64,000 nt of DNA from Halocaridina rubra (taxonomy: Eukaryota > Arthropoda > Malacostraca > Decapoda > Atyidae): assembly GCA_037179515.1 (NCBI GenBank), contig JAXCGZ010016984.1, positions 255,001 to 319,000 on the forward strand. Reading direction: 5' to 3'. This document shows positions 12,771 through 24,292 of this stretch, one piece after another. The position numbers and the translations under genes were made by a program. Within the stretch, counting starts at the first letter, position 1. Every line of letters begins with the position of its first letter. Under the pieces are notes generated by a model. The model saw only the letters and a program-made list of their open reading frames with translations. It had not been told where the DNA came from and ran no database searches.

Positions 12771-13247
12771 CACACGAGTTTATCACAGACTGAGGGTCAA
12801 TAAATAAAAATCAGTATATTATTTTGAGCGCGGTAACACTAGTAATTATTGAAAAAAATAAAGTTGAATAACGTATAAACAATTTTGTGAAATTCAGTTA
12901 TAAAAGTTCTACTTGAGAATTTTTTTTAGTTCAACTTTGAAAAATTTCCTTCCACCCACAGAACACGCAAAGTAAGTTCAAGATGATAAAAGTATTTGAA
13001 CTAAATATTGAGATATATTCATATTTGCCATGTCTTGAATATAAATAAACGTTTTATTTAAACCATATTTAAATTATTTAAAGTGTTTTAAACACTAAAA
13101 AGGAATATCAGTAAACATCTGAATATTAATTAATACGTTTTGATGCCTGTTTTTCGTATTAGAGATGGTTGTCGGTGCATGCTGAGGCTTGCACGCTTAT
13201 GTGGTTTCACTTTTTATATTAATGACATTAGGTATTCTATATCATTA

Positions 13248-13250
<3 letters not shown>

Positions 13251-13320
<70 letters not shown>
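13251..13320. repeat. (TA)n microsatellite
   Basis: About 65 bp of TA repeats ending in CACAC, lying about 25 bp upstream of the 5' truncation point of a LINE fragment. Confidence 0.96.
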
Positions 13321-13323
<3 letters not shown>

Positions 13324-13344
13324 AGAAAAACATGCATATCCTGA

Positions 13345-13923
13345 TAAGGGTAGCCTTCAGGCACATGGACAAGGAAATGTTCAGAGATATTTATGTAACC
13401 TATGTGAGGCCAAAACTCGAATATGCAGCCCCCTTTTGGAATCCGCACTTGAAAAAAGCACATAGCTAAGCTTGAAAAAGTTCAAAGACATGCCACGAAA
13501 CTGGTGCCAGAAATACGCAATCTCAGTTATGATGAGAGGCTGAGGGAATTAGACTTACCATCACTCGAAGCTAGAAGAGTGAGGGGGGATATGGTGACAG
13601 TCTTTAAATTCCTTCATGGTTATGATAGAGTGGAGAGGGATCGATATTTTGATATGGCTGGCTCTAGAACTAGAGGTCACAGTTTGAAGCTTCGTAAGAA
13701 AACTTCTTCGCAGGATGTAAGGAAGTACTTTTTCAGTGTAAGAGTAGTTGATAATTGGAATTCGCTACGCGAAGAGGTAGTTAATGGTATCTCAATCCAT
13801 AGTTTTAAGGACAGGTATGATAAGTATCACTAAGTATAAAATGGAACCGATCAGGAGACGGGAAGATACGAGCTTTGGGCTCTTTCCCGTAAACACAATT
13901 AGGTAATCACAATTAGGTAATCA
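13345..13923 (+). mobile_element. CR1-group LINE family L1, 5'-truncated copy A
   Basis: This is the last 160 or so codons of ORF2 plus the 3' UTR. It begins RVAFRHMDKEM, passes YVRPKLEYAAPFWNPHLKK, breaks by one extra A near 13454, and resumes through VRGDMVTVFKFLHG to the terminal SIHSFKDRYDKYH stop at 13831-13833. The 3' end carries two copies of a 14-bp unit, acaattaggtaatc, in place of poly(A). This short-tandem tail is typical of CR1/L2-type elements. Confidence 0.92.
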
Positions 13924-14155
13924 TATAAGAAAATTTGAAACCTAAGCGTCACTTCGAACGCAAACTAGATATAGAGTAACAGTAAAGTCGTTTAAAAAAA
14001 ATATATATATTTTGGTGAATCAAACTGGTTTACTTTAATGACAGGAAGTAGTTACTGTGGCTGTCTAATATTAACTGTAGATTTATTGTTCCGTTATAAG
14101 GGCTATATCATGCGATTGCAATATATGAATATATTATGACAATTTATTACAAAGC

Positions 14156-14373
<218 letters not shown>

Positions 14374-14412
14374 TTCCATAATTGTTCATTTTCATACGGC
14401 TTTGGTAAGACT

Positions 14413-14610
14413 GTAGTCGCCGTGGCAAAGTGGTAGCGTCCGCGACATTGAGGCGTCAGATCTTGGATTCACGGTCCGCCACGGTCTGAAGTTAGATAGG
14501 GCATTCACGCAGGGTAACGATCACACCTTCCAAAACCAAAGTCTTTCCCAAGAAGCCACTGTTCTAGCCCTTATTAGAAAAGGGAGTCCGTGACGTAAAA
14601 CTGATCACAT
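14413..14610 (+). mobile_element. tRNA-derived SINE, family S1, copy 2
   Basis: A diverged copy: gtagtcgccgtggcaaag, A-box tggtagcgtcc, mutated B-box (tggattcacggtcc), and body to gacgtaaaactga. Flanking direct repeats of about 15 bp (ctttggtaagactgt at 14400; ttttggcaagactgt at about 14617) differ at two positions, which makes it an old insertion. Confidence 0.85.
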
Positions 14611-15038
14611 CGCAGTTTTGGCAAGACTGTTTACATGCGTGACGTCATTTGTAAATAAGACGACTACGTGCATATTGTATTCTGGACGTCGTTACACGTG
14701 ATGAATTTGCTGACAAGGTGAGACCATATTAGGGAGACAAAACCCTTGATTATACTGTACTCTACATCTCCACTTTCACTTTCGTTATTTATAAGATAAC
14801 CCTGTTAGAGGATTCCATGTGGTGAGGATTGGGATATCTGTCCGTTGATGGGTCAGAAGGTAATGCCAGGCGGGGAGCTGGGGAACACTTGTTTTTTGAG
14901 GGGGAGGGTTACTGGAGACTGTCAATAGCTTAAATTATGGGGTTTAGGAGAGTAAAATAATACAACATATAGTTTTAAGGAGATGAAACGAAACTTTTTA
15001 TTGTTTATAAATAGGTATGTTATAGCGTTACTGATGTC

Positions 15039-15199
15039 GGAGCTCTTGAAAAACTGGAACCTGCCTTTTATCAACAACGGAGAGGTTAGGTTAGGTTATA
15101 ATTTGAGCTTAAAAATTAAGATCATTGTAAGCTAGGTTAGCCTAACCTAACCTCTCTTCGCTGTTCATAAGAGGCAGGTCCCATTTCTTCAGGAGTTCC
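15039..15199. mobile_element. inverted-repeat MITE, family M1, copy 2, with 8-bp duplication
   Basis: The element runs from ggagctcttgaa to ttcaggagttcc with long imperfect terminal inverted repeats containing acctgcc and aggttaggttagg. It is flanked on both sides by ctgatgtc (15031-15038 and 15200-15207). An 8-bp target-site duplication is characteristic of hAT-type transposition. There is no coding capacity. Confidence 0.85.
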
Positions 15200-15207
15200 C
15201 TGATGTC

Positions 15208-16077
15208 TTTTAATTTCCTAAGAGATCAAAGCAGGGTCCTGGTGAAGAAGGTGCTCACCTGTGTAACTCACACCTATGGTCAATATCCAAGGTTGAAGTA
15301 TTGTCTATTGGTTGGAGAATAATATACTTGTATTCTATGGGGTAATTATTATCTGTGTTTAAGCCTCCCTGTTGACTTCGGTATCAATATTAGTATTAGG
15401 AACTAATGAATTAAGTGTTATATACTTTACTCTGTTAAATACGTTTTGATAGCTCTTGACGTCATTGTTATATGTATGTTAAAGAATTATCTTGGTGATG
15501 TCTACACTAAATAATGTTCCTTGCATGTTATTCCAACGCAAAATTAAATGGTATCAAGAATTTTACTTCGAGAGAGAGAGAGAGATTATTTTATTTTATT
15601 TTATTAATTTATTGCGCCAAGGCGTCAGACATTACATGAGTTCATACAAATAATGCTTCAAATGGATACAAAACCAAGAATAGAACATAGTTTACAGGGA
15701 GGTGTACACATTGAAAAAACATTGCTGCATACTAACACACAACTCACAGTATGGCAGCACAGAGTACATTATATGCAAAAGTAAAGCTCAGAGAAACGCA
15801 GAATGCACAGACAGAATTATACAGCAACATACAGAAAATATATGTATAATTCAATATAATTAATGGCCACCAAAGTGAGGATAACGAGCAAGAATAACAT
15901 CAAGGTTGTCATCATTAAGTAAAAATGAGCAGATCTGTATTAAGTTCTGACCTCGTGGTAAAACATCTCTCACTGTGGGGCACTGAAGACAATAGAGAGA
16001 GAGAGAGTGTCAAGGTTCTAACTAAAAAAAAGATGGGTCCTCCATGACCCGTTCCACCCATCCGTGGGTGGAGAATC

Positions 16078-16081
<4 letters not shown>
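15208..16081. other. no gene seen; possible retroposon body before a poly(A) tract
   Basis: Mostly unique sequence. The last 60 bases before the A-run contain complementary blocks (gggtcctccatgaccc; ccacccatccgtgggtgg) that could fold, as at the 3' end of a retroposon. No coding match was recognised. Confidence 0.4.

Positions 16082-16123
<42 letters not shown>
16082..16123 (+). repeat. A42 tract, probably a retroposon poly(A) tail
   Basis: 42 consecutive A follow the palindromic blocks described for 15208-16081. This is the longest A-run in the window. Confidence 0.8.
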
Positions 16124-16124
<1 letters not shown>

Positions 16125-16807
16125 ATCTTATTGATAACCATTAGCCGAACTCTATGGACTGTATAATGACGACTAATAATAACTATTTACGAATGGGGAT
16201 GAAAGCATTATCATGTGAATCTCTCATCACATCTTCATTTGTTTGGCAAAGATGGCTGCATCAAGGTGACAAATATTGTCGACATGGACCACCTTGACTG
16301 ATTTATTAACTGACTAACAATAAATACTATGGCTTAATAAGAACACCATATTCCTGTGTATACTCGTATGTATCTTATTCCTCAAAGAGAACTGAATATA
16401 CTATGATATATTACTCAGTGTAATGTAAAAATCATGGAGTCTCTTTTCAGATCGAAATACGCACACATCAGAATAGATTTCTCTTCAAATATGCGTTTCA
16501 TTTGACAACGGAGTTCATATTTTAATGGCTCCGATGATACAGGTGATAAATTTAACAAAATATTACTGTAGAAGTAGTTTATTAAGACCAACCTGGCTCC
16601 TGTAATTGATGTAATGATTAATTAGGCCATACGGCCTAGTCTGCGTTTTTCTATGTCACATTTTGAAGCCTTCCCGCTGGTGTTTTATTTCATTTGCGAT
16701 TAGGTCGAATATAAATTCATAAATATTGTCCTTTTGCAGTGATAAAATGTCTAGTTAATATAGAAATGTCTATTTGAATTCCATATGAACTGATAAATAT
16801 AATAACT
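16124..16807. other. unique AT-rich DNA, nothing recognised
   Basis: No open frame, repeat or RNA-like structure that I can support. Confidence 0.5.
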
Positions 16808-16958
16808 GGATCAGGTAAAGATTAGTGACCCAATAACATTAAATAACCAACCCCGTAAGATGTTGTTAGTTTAATTAGATTAGGTTAATACCTCAAATAA
16901 CCTAACATCTTAAGGGATTACTTAATGGTTTGGGGGGTCATTAATCTTAACTTGATCC
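16808..16958. mobile_element. inverted-repeat MITE, family M2, copy 1
   Basis: It begins ggatcaggtaaagattagtg and ends with the near-complement of ggatcaagttaagattaatg. Total length is about 151 bp, close to the 149-bp relative at 54773. There is no coding capacity. Confidence 0.75.
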
Positions 16959-17152
16959 AACGAAATAACATAGTGGCCTTGAAAAAAACTTGCCTGGAAC
17001 ATATTTTCAGAAAAAAAAAATCCTTAAACAAGGAAGAGAAGAATAAGAGAAAGGACACGTATTGCAAAATAATAATGAGAGATTTTTTTTTTTTTCATTC
17101 CTGAGACACAGTGACAGACTGAGTAATGAAATATTCCAGAACAAGGGAGAGG

Positions 17153-17154
<2 letters not shown>

Positions 17155-17246
<92 letters not shown>
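17155..17246. repeat. (CT)n microsatellite
   Basis: About 92 bp of uninterrupted CT repeats. Confidence 0.97.
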
Positions 17247-17249
<3 letters not shown>

Positions 17250-17390
17250 AAAGTAAAAAAAAGTAAATCCCATTTTCTCACGACAAGAGTCTGGTTGGAA
17301 GTCGTGTCCTATGGCATAGCCTCATTTAATATATCGAACCAAGGTGGCTGCAGAATAACCAAAGAATACATTCGAATGTGGCATCTTTTA

Positions 17391-17470
17391 GCATTATTAT
17401 TATTATTATAATTATTAATATTATTATTAGTAGTAGTAGTGATAGTGGTAGTAGTAGTAGTAGCAGTAGT
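17391..17470. repeat. (TTA)n and (GTA)n microsatellites
   Basis: Imperfect TTA repeats followed by GTA repeats with single-base interruptions. Confidence 0.9.
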
Positions 17471-17778
17471 ATTTACAAATATTTTTGTCTTAGAATGAGG
17501 TGCATGTTGCGATAGAGACATGAAGGGACAGGCCTTTGCATCGGCGGTGCACGATTTTGCAAAAGGAGACGTCACAAATTTAAATTACAGAGAATGAAAT
17601 GAAGAGGAATACAATATTCACAGTGTCAAAAAGGGAAGAGATCGGTAAATGACAGAGTTTGCATGGAATGTAAATGATTAGGAGACTGATGCATGACTGG
17701 TGTGATTACCTAATTGTGTTTACGGGAAAGAGACCAAAGCTCGTATCTTCCCGTCTCCTCATCGGTTCCATTTTAGAC

Positions 17779-20172
17779 TTAGTGATACTTATCATACCTG
17801 TCCTTAAAACTATGGATTGAGATAGCATTAACTACCTCCTCGCTTAGCGAGTTCCAATTATCAACTACTCTTACACTGAAAAAGTATTTCCTTACATCCT
17901 GCAAAGAAGTTTTCTTACCAAGCTTCAAACTATGACCTCTAGTTCTAGAGCCAGCCATATCAAAATATCGATCCCTATCCACTCTATCACAACCATGAAG
18001 GAATTTAAAGACTGTCACCATATCCCCCCTCACTCTTCTAGCTTCCAGTGATGGTAAGTCTAATTCCCTCAGCCTCTCATCATAACTGAGATTGCGTATT
18101 TCTGGCACCAGTTTCGTGGCATGTCTTTGAACTTTTTCAAGCTTAGCTATGTGCTTTTTCAAGTGCGGATTCCAAAAGGGGGCTGCATATTCGAGTTTTG
18201 GCCTCACATAGGTTACATAAATATTTCTCAACATTTCCTTGTCCATGTGCCTGAAGGCTACCCTTACATTTGATAAGAATGCATATGCTGCCCTTACTAT
18301 GCCATTTATATGTATTTCTGGAGACAAATCTGCCAGTATGTTTACTCCTAGATCTCTCTCATTTTCTGTCTCTTGAAGTTGTACTCCAGCCACCGAGTAG
18401 TCAAGCTTGGGCCTTCTTGCACTTGTACCCATTCTCATTACCTTACATTTTGAAGTATTGAATTTCATTAGCCACTTTTCTGACCACTCATGCAGATTAT
18501 TTAGATCCTCCTGAAGTTCTCTACCATTGTTCTCGTTTTTTACTTTCTTCACAATCTTTGCATCATCTGCAAACATATTCATGAATGAATTTACACACTC
18601 TGGTAGGTCATTTACATATACAAGGAACAAAAGTGGCCCTAAAACTGAACCCTGTGGAACTCCACTACTAATTCTTCTCCATTCAGACACTGAGTGTCTT
18701 ACTCTAACCCTCTGTTCCCTTCCTTCTAAGTAAGTTTTTATCCATTCCAAAACATTTCCACCTATTCTAGCCATTGAGTGCAGCTTCCTAATAAGTCTCC
18801 CATGTGGAACAGTGTCAAACGCTTTCTGGAAGTCTAGGAATATGCAATCTGCCCAGCCCTCTCTTTCCTGTAAGATTTGGCTTACCTCATCATAAAATTC
18901 TAATAAGTTTGTTACTGTTGATCTACCTTCTCTGAAGCCATGTTGCCTCACTGACAAAAATTTGAAGGATTTCAAGTGAAGAGAGATATGTTTCCTTAGT
19001 AGTTTCTCCATAACTTTGCAAACTATGCTGGTCAAGGAAACTGGTCTATAGTTCAGAGCCGTATCCCTCCTTCCCTTTTTGAAGATAGGTATCACATTTG
19101 CTTGTTTCCAGCATCTTGGAATCTCCCCCGACTCCAGTGACTCCTTAAATATGATACTTAGTGCCACTGATATTGTGTTTGCGCATTTTTAAAGCACATG
19201 AGGGGATATGTCATCAGGACCTGTAGCTTTATGAACATCTAAATCCATCAGCGCTTTGCATACTTCTGTGGCTGTAAGGTTGATGTTCTCTAATACCGGC
19301 CCTTGAGCTTCTATCACTGCAATCTGAGGGGGTGGGGTATTTTCTACTGTAAATACTGACTGAAACTCCTTGTTCAATTCTTTGCAGATCTCTTCATCCG
19401 TCTCAGTGATGCTCCCATCCACTCTCTTTAGCCTTAAAACCTGTTCTTTTACCTTCAGTTTTCCTCTGATAAAGCTGTGGAAAAGCTTGGGATTTTCTTT
19501 AGCCTTCCTGCTGATGTCCCTCTCATAGTCTCTCTCTGCCTCTCTCCTTTTACTTAGGTAGTCATTTCTTGCTCTTTTGTAGGTTTGCCAGGCATTTATG
19601 CTTTTTCTCCTCCTATACCTTTTCCAGCATTTGTCTCTCCACTCCTTAGCTCTTTTACACCCATTATCGAACCATTTCTCTCTGGCATGAATTACACCTA
19701 CTTTGGTGACAGGTATGCAGCAATCTACTATCTTCCCATATTTCTCACAAAAGATGTCATACATTTCTTGTACAGATTTGTTGTAAAATAAGGTTCTCCA
19801 GTCAATAACTGCAAAAAGCTCATTCATTTTGATGTAATCTCCTTTCGGATAGTTCCTCCTCATGTCCTCAGTGCCTCTACTCTCAGGAAGAATATCTTCA
19901 ATGATATACTCCATCAACAACACACAGTGGTCACTCTTTCCAATTGGTGGTTCATACTCAATTTTTTCAATATCCAACACATTATCTGTGAACTCTAGAT
20001 CAAGTAGTGATGGCTCATCCCCACCCCTGGCCCTTGTTGGTTCCATTACATGTTGGTGTAGGAAATTCCCTTGTACGCAATCTAGGAATCTTGCCCCGAA
20101 TGAGTCCTCACCACTGTGTGGGTCAAGATTTATCCAATCTATCTCTTTATGATTAAAGTCTCCCATAATCAA
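17779..20172 (-). pseudogene. LINE L1 copy B ORF2, endonuclease C-terminal part and reverse transcriptase
   Basis: 798 codons in one frame with a single nonsense codon (TAA at about 19189-19191) where the sister copy has a Lys codon. Endonuclease motifs: MGDFNHKEIDW and PIGKSDHCVL (catalytic SDH). Then comes a basic linker (WKRYRRRKSINAWQTYKRAR). Reverse-transcriptase motifs follow: NYRPVSLTSIVCKVMEK, HGFREGRST, IFLDFQKAFDTVPH, SGVPQGSVLGPLLF, and MFADDAKIV with the two catalytic Asp. The C-terminal domain has YVRPKLEYAAPFWNPH and VRGDMVTVFKFLHG and ends FKDRYDKYH. Known role: target-primed reverse transcription. Antisense frames here are shadows. Confidence 0.9.
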
Positions 20173-20600
20173 AATCCTACATATTTTTCCTGTGCCATGT
20201 TAACAACTGAGTTTATGACTTCAATAGTACCTATATGACTTTCCTCATAAACTTCAAGCCTATTTTGGTTCCTTGGTGGGTTGTATACAACAGTTATTAT
20301 AATGCTCTCTGACCCAGTATTTATGCGAGCAACAAGAAATTCCTTGAACTCACTTTCTATAGCCAAGTTTATTTCTTCGACTTGAATCCTTTCACTTATG
20401 AGCAGTGCTATCCCTCCACCAGTCCTCTCAGATCTTTCAACCCTTAGTATTCTGAAGCCCTTAGGAAAAACTGTGACACTGTTTATGTCCTCACTCAACT
20501 TAGTCTCTGTAATTGCTACTATATCTGCCTTACTGTTGTGAATCCTATCTTTTAATTCTACTGCCTTACCAGCTAATCCATCAGCATTTGTGTATAACAA
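20169..20600 (-). pseudogene. LINE L1 copy B ORF2, endonuclease N-terminal part
   Basis: The frame opens before LLYTNADGLAGK and has ADIVAITETKL, with the catalytic Glu of apurinic-type endonucleases in the TETK motif. It continues GFRILRVERSERTGGGIALL and VVYNPPR, and stops at 20169 just before the GDFN motif. The remainder is in the minus-one frame, so this half alone cannot make an active enzyme. The truncated relative at 31-34 kb has the same offset. Confidence 0.85.
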
Positions 20601-20602
20601 TC

Positions 20603-21682
20603 TTAATGAGGCCCCATCCCCTGATCTTCTGTCATTATCTTCTTTATCTCCCCTTTGTTTGGAAGAACTCTGTAATGAAAATTTGTCTTCTCTTCTTCAT
20701 TTCTTTCATCATTTAACCTTCTTGCCTCTTGCAACAAGTTTTTTATCTTTCCCATCTCTTCCTGTGTTCTGTATCGTCTAATGAACACTTCTTTGAATTC
20801 TTGAAGGTCTTTTAGACTTGTTTTTCTCAACAATATTTCCCTACATGTTTCCCCTCTCTCAAAGGTTACTTTTGTTGGTCTCGGCTTTCCTTCCCTCGAA
20901 TATTTACCTAGTTGGTGTATGCTTACAATATCCTCAGGACCACATACTACTCCAAGCTTTCTTATCAGGTCTACAACCCTAGCTTTATTTTCTTCAAGTC
21001 TCCCCTGCCATGTTGGCTCCTGGGATTCGCTTATGCCTGAGATTACCACTGTCTTCTCCTTATCAAGTGCCTGTCTGATGAGTGGGTTTGCCCTTTCCAT
21101 CACAACGTCTTTCATTTTTTCGATTACTGTCTCTTTGTAGTCAACTGTTTGTATGTTTTCCAGTGCCACCACCTTTACAGCCTCTTTTACTGCCACATTC
21201 CCCTTTAGTGCATCAGCAAAGGAAGTTTTCATGGCATCATTTTCCATATTCAGCTCCTGGAACTCTTTTCTGAACTGTTCAATGTTTTCCTTAATCTGGA
21301 CATTCCAAGCAGCAATCTCGTCTCTCTCACAAGAGAGCAGTGAACTAACATCTAATTCCTTTAGGTTGTCATTCAGATGTTTGTTTTTATCTTCTTGTTT
21401 AGAAATTCTAGTTTCTAGTGCACTCTTTTCCCCTTCCAGCTTCTTTATTCTTTTTTCTAGTTCCTTTCTCTCCTGCCCTTGTGCTTTATTTGCTTCCTCC
21501 AAAGATCTTATTTGCTCTCTGAGTGTTTCATTCTCTTTCATTTCTCCATCCATATTCCGAATTTTATCATCAAGGCTTATAACCATTGCCTCTAAATTCT
21601 TGATTTTCTGTTTAAGTCTCCTAATGGCTACCCCTCCTACCGACCCATGGATGGGAGAGGTTTGGGACAGAGATGGTGTCAT
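20603..21682 (-). CDS. LINE L1 copy B ORF1 protein (coiled coil plus RRM-like domain)
   Basis: An intact 359-residue frame. Residues 20-115 are a heptad-rich coiled coil (KQKIKNLEAMV, LREQIRSLEEANKA, LEKRIKKLEGEKSALETRI), which would mediate trimer-like self-association of the RNA chaperone. From about residue 210, VVISGISESQEPTWQGRLEE resembles an RRM-type fold (beta strand, then helix), with a basic C-terminal part rich in R and K. ORF1 proteins of this group coat the element RNA. The stop (TAA) lies 3 nt before the first listed codon of ORF2. The ORF2 frame is open upstream across it, so the ORFs may overlap and be coupled. Being intact beside a broken ORF2, this may be a relatively recent insertion. 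Confidence 0.85.
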   Translation of the reverse strand: MTPSLSQTSPIHGSVGGVAIRRLKQKIKNLEAMVISLDDKIRNMDGEMKENETLREQIRSLEEANKAQGQERKELEKRIKKLEGEKSALETRISKQEDKNKHLNDNLKELDVSSLLSCERDEIAAWNVQIKENIEQFRKEFQELNMENDAMKTSFADALKGNVAVKEAVKVVALENIQTVDYKETVIEKMKDVVMERANPLIRQALDKEKTVVISGISESQEPTWQGRLEENKARVVDLIRKLGVVCGPEDIVSIHQLGKYSREGKPRPTKVTFERGETCREILLRKTSLKDLQEFKEVFIRRYRTQEEMGKIKNLLQEARRLNDERNEEEKTNFHYRVLPNKGEIKKIMTEDQGMGPH

Positions 21683-22224
21683 TTTTATGTTCTCCCTCTC
21701 ACAGAATATAGAAAGAAGACGAGAAAAAAAAAACTTTTAATTAAGCTTCACACAGAATTTTTATATCTCCATATAAGTGCTATTTAGTGACTCAGTTTAT
21801 CTCTTTTCTGGTAACACACATCTTAACTTAAAAACTTGACCATGGTAATTTAAGGATAAAAAGAAAAAGAAAAAAATGCAACAAAACAAAAGTCAAACCT
21901 GAAGGAAAAATTCGAATTTGTGTCTGAGGTGGCACCCACCTGTTTCTGCTATATATTCTTCCTAACTGATAAACTCACTTGCTAACCAAGATATGTTATC
22001 ACAGGATTAGACTTTACATTTAACTCAATATATATACAAAATAAAAAAAATAGTAAAAGAGAAAGCTAAAAGAAAAGCAAAATAAATGAAGAAAATAAGA
22101 CAGCTGTACTACTTGGCAACTTAGCTCAGTACTGTTGACAGGTGGATATTTTTTTTTTTTAATTATTCAATTATTTCGTGTATCAAACTAACTAACAAGT
22201 TAATATAAATGGGAAGGATACTGA

Positions 22225-22306
22225 TTTTAACAATATATGGAACCACAGGATCAGGTAAACGGCTTAAGAGCTTTCCCCAGTTTACACAAAAAATTAGGTA
22301 ATGTGA
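22225..22306 (+). mobile_element. 3'-end-like fragment of an L1-related LINE, opposite orientation
   Basis: Plus-strand atggaaccacaggatcagg, then gagctttccccagtttacac, then aaattaggtaatgtg. This resembles the 3' end of copy A (atggaaccgatcaggagacg, gctctttcccgtaaacac, aattaggtaatc) with about 20-25% differences. It lies inside the region assigned to the 5' UTR of copy B but points the other way. Confidence 0.55.
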
Positions 22307-22579
22307 TGTGATGGCTTCACCTCTGGCAACTCTTCTAAATTTCCTTCAAGGCAGAACTGGACGGCAGCTTCTCTCTCCCCTCACGAAAATGTTCTCAATT
22401 TTTTTCCTTTAATATTTTGGACAGTCTCGTCATACAACAAATATAAGTTTTGTACTCACAATACTCTGCAGGATTTCAGATTTAGGGAAATTATGGTCAA
22501 GTTTTCCACTAATCACTTAGTCACTCGAAACCAAGTAAATATTTAAGAGGAGCAGTTCCGTGTGTCACTGAACGCTCGG

Positions 22580-23068
22580 TGTGATTACCTAATTGTGTTT
22601 ACGGGAAAGAGCCCAAAGCTCGTATCTTCCCGTCTCCTCATCGGTTCCATTTTAGACTTAGTGATACTTATCATACCTGTCCTTAAAACTATGGATTGAG
22701 ATAGCATTAACTACCTCCTCGCTTAGCCAATTCCAATTATCAACTACTCTTACACTGAAAAAGTATTTCCTTACATCCTGCAAAGAAGTTTTCTTACCAA
22801 GCTTCAAACTATGACCTCTAGTTCTAGAGCCAGCCATATCAAAATATCGATCCCTATCCACTCTATCATAACCATGAAGGAATTTAAAGACTGTCACCAT
22901 ATCCCCCCTCACTCTTCTAGCTTTGAGTGATGGTAAGTCTAATTCCCTCAGCCTCTCATCATAACTGAGATTGCGTATTTCTGGCACCAGTTTCGTAGCA
23001 TGTCTTTGAACTTTTTCAAGCTTAGCTATGTGCTTTTTCAAGTGCGGATTCCAAAAGGGGGCTGCATA
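22580..23068 (-). mobile_element. CR1-group LINE family L1, 5'-truncated copy C
   Basis: This is the last 135 codons of ORF2 plus the 3' UTR. The minus strand starts YAAPFWNPHLKK, directly preceded by unrelated sequence at 23069, and runs to FKDRYDKYH and the caattaggtaatcac end. The frame is intact from the truncation to the stop. Its 3' end touches the presumed 5' end of copy B. Confidence 0.92.
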
Positions 23069-23493
<425 letters not shown>

Positions 23494-23584
23494 TTCTGAA
23501 GTATTTTCAAGTCCAAAAACATAACACTGATAACTTTATTTCAGAGTTGGTATTTTCTTATTATTGTTTTTTGTTATGAGCTGG

Positions 23585-23586
<2 letters not shown>

Positions 23587-23648
<62 letters not shown>

Positions 23649-23674
23649 TTTATTAAATAATAATAATAATAATG

Positions 23675-23762
<88 letters not shown>
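23587..23762. repeat. (TTA)n facing (TAA)n, foldable
   Basis: About 65 bp of ATT repeats are followed by about 105 bp of AAT repeats, so the two halves are complementary and could form a long hairpin. Confidence 0.95.
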
Positions 23763-23763
<1 letters not shown>

Positions 23764-23945
23764 CCTTTATTTCCATTACAATACAATGGGTATTCGTCAG
23801 CCGGGGCAAGCCCCAACCCCCCACTGTGGTGCACAACCACAGCAGTACCTGCCAGTAAACAGCTTAAACTCTCGGTCTTGGACGGGAACCGATCTTTCGA
23901 CCTCGTGAATGCGAAGCCAGCGCGTTACCACTGGACTAGCCAGCA
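23763..23945 (-). mobile_element. tRNA-derived SINE, family S2
   Basis: The minus strand reads gctggctagtccagtggtaa (A-box-like), gcgctggcttcgcattc, then ggttcccgtcc (weak B-box). A GC-rich body follows and the tail is gaatacccattgta...aatggaaataaa, running into (ATT)n. The tail resembles the 3' end of the LINE at 26905. Target duplications are hidden by the flanking microsatellites. Confidence 0.7.
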
Positions 23946-24175
23946 AAATCTATCTATCTATCTATCTATCTATTTACATAGATATTATTATTATCATTAA
24001 ATACTCTGAGTCATCCAGACATAAGTAGAAAACAATATCCAAAAAAAAGGCTTTAAAGCAAAAGGGACTTGAGAGACAACCTCCGAGATCTCTGAAATTA
24101 TCCAAGATATAAATGACAATATTCTTAAGCTTTTGCAGTAAAATGGTCTTTGGGCAGGAGCCCTAATGCCCATAT

Positions 24176-24292
<117 letters not shown>

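Larger units (their letters stand above)
17702..22579 (-). mobile_element. CR1-group LINE family L1, nearly full-length copy B
   Basis: About 4.9 kb. In element order it has a 5' UTR (22579-21683), ORF1 (21682-20603), ORF2 with endonuclease and reverse transcriptase (about 20600-17779), and a 3' UTR ending caattaggtaatcac at 17702. There is no LTR or poly(A) tail. The two-ORF layout, apurinic-type endonuclease, FADD reverse transcriptase and short-repeat 3' end fit the CR1/L2/Jockey group. ORF2 is inactivated by a frame offset near 20170 and a nonsense codon near 19190. The 5' boundary is inferred, because copy C begins there. Confidence 0.88.

Noticed and set aside
18270..21740. Plus-strand frames of 60-195 codons across the LINE
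   Set aside because: They are antisense shadows of ORF1 and ORF2.
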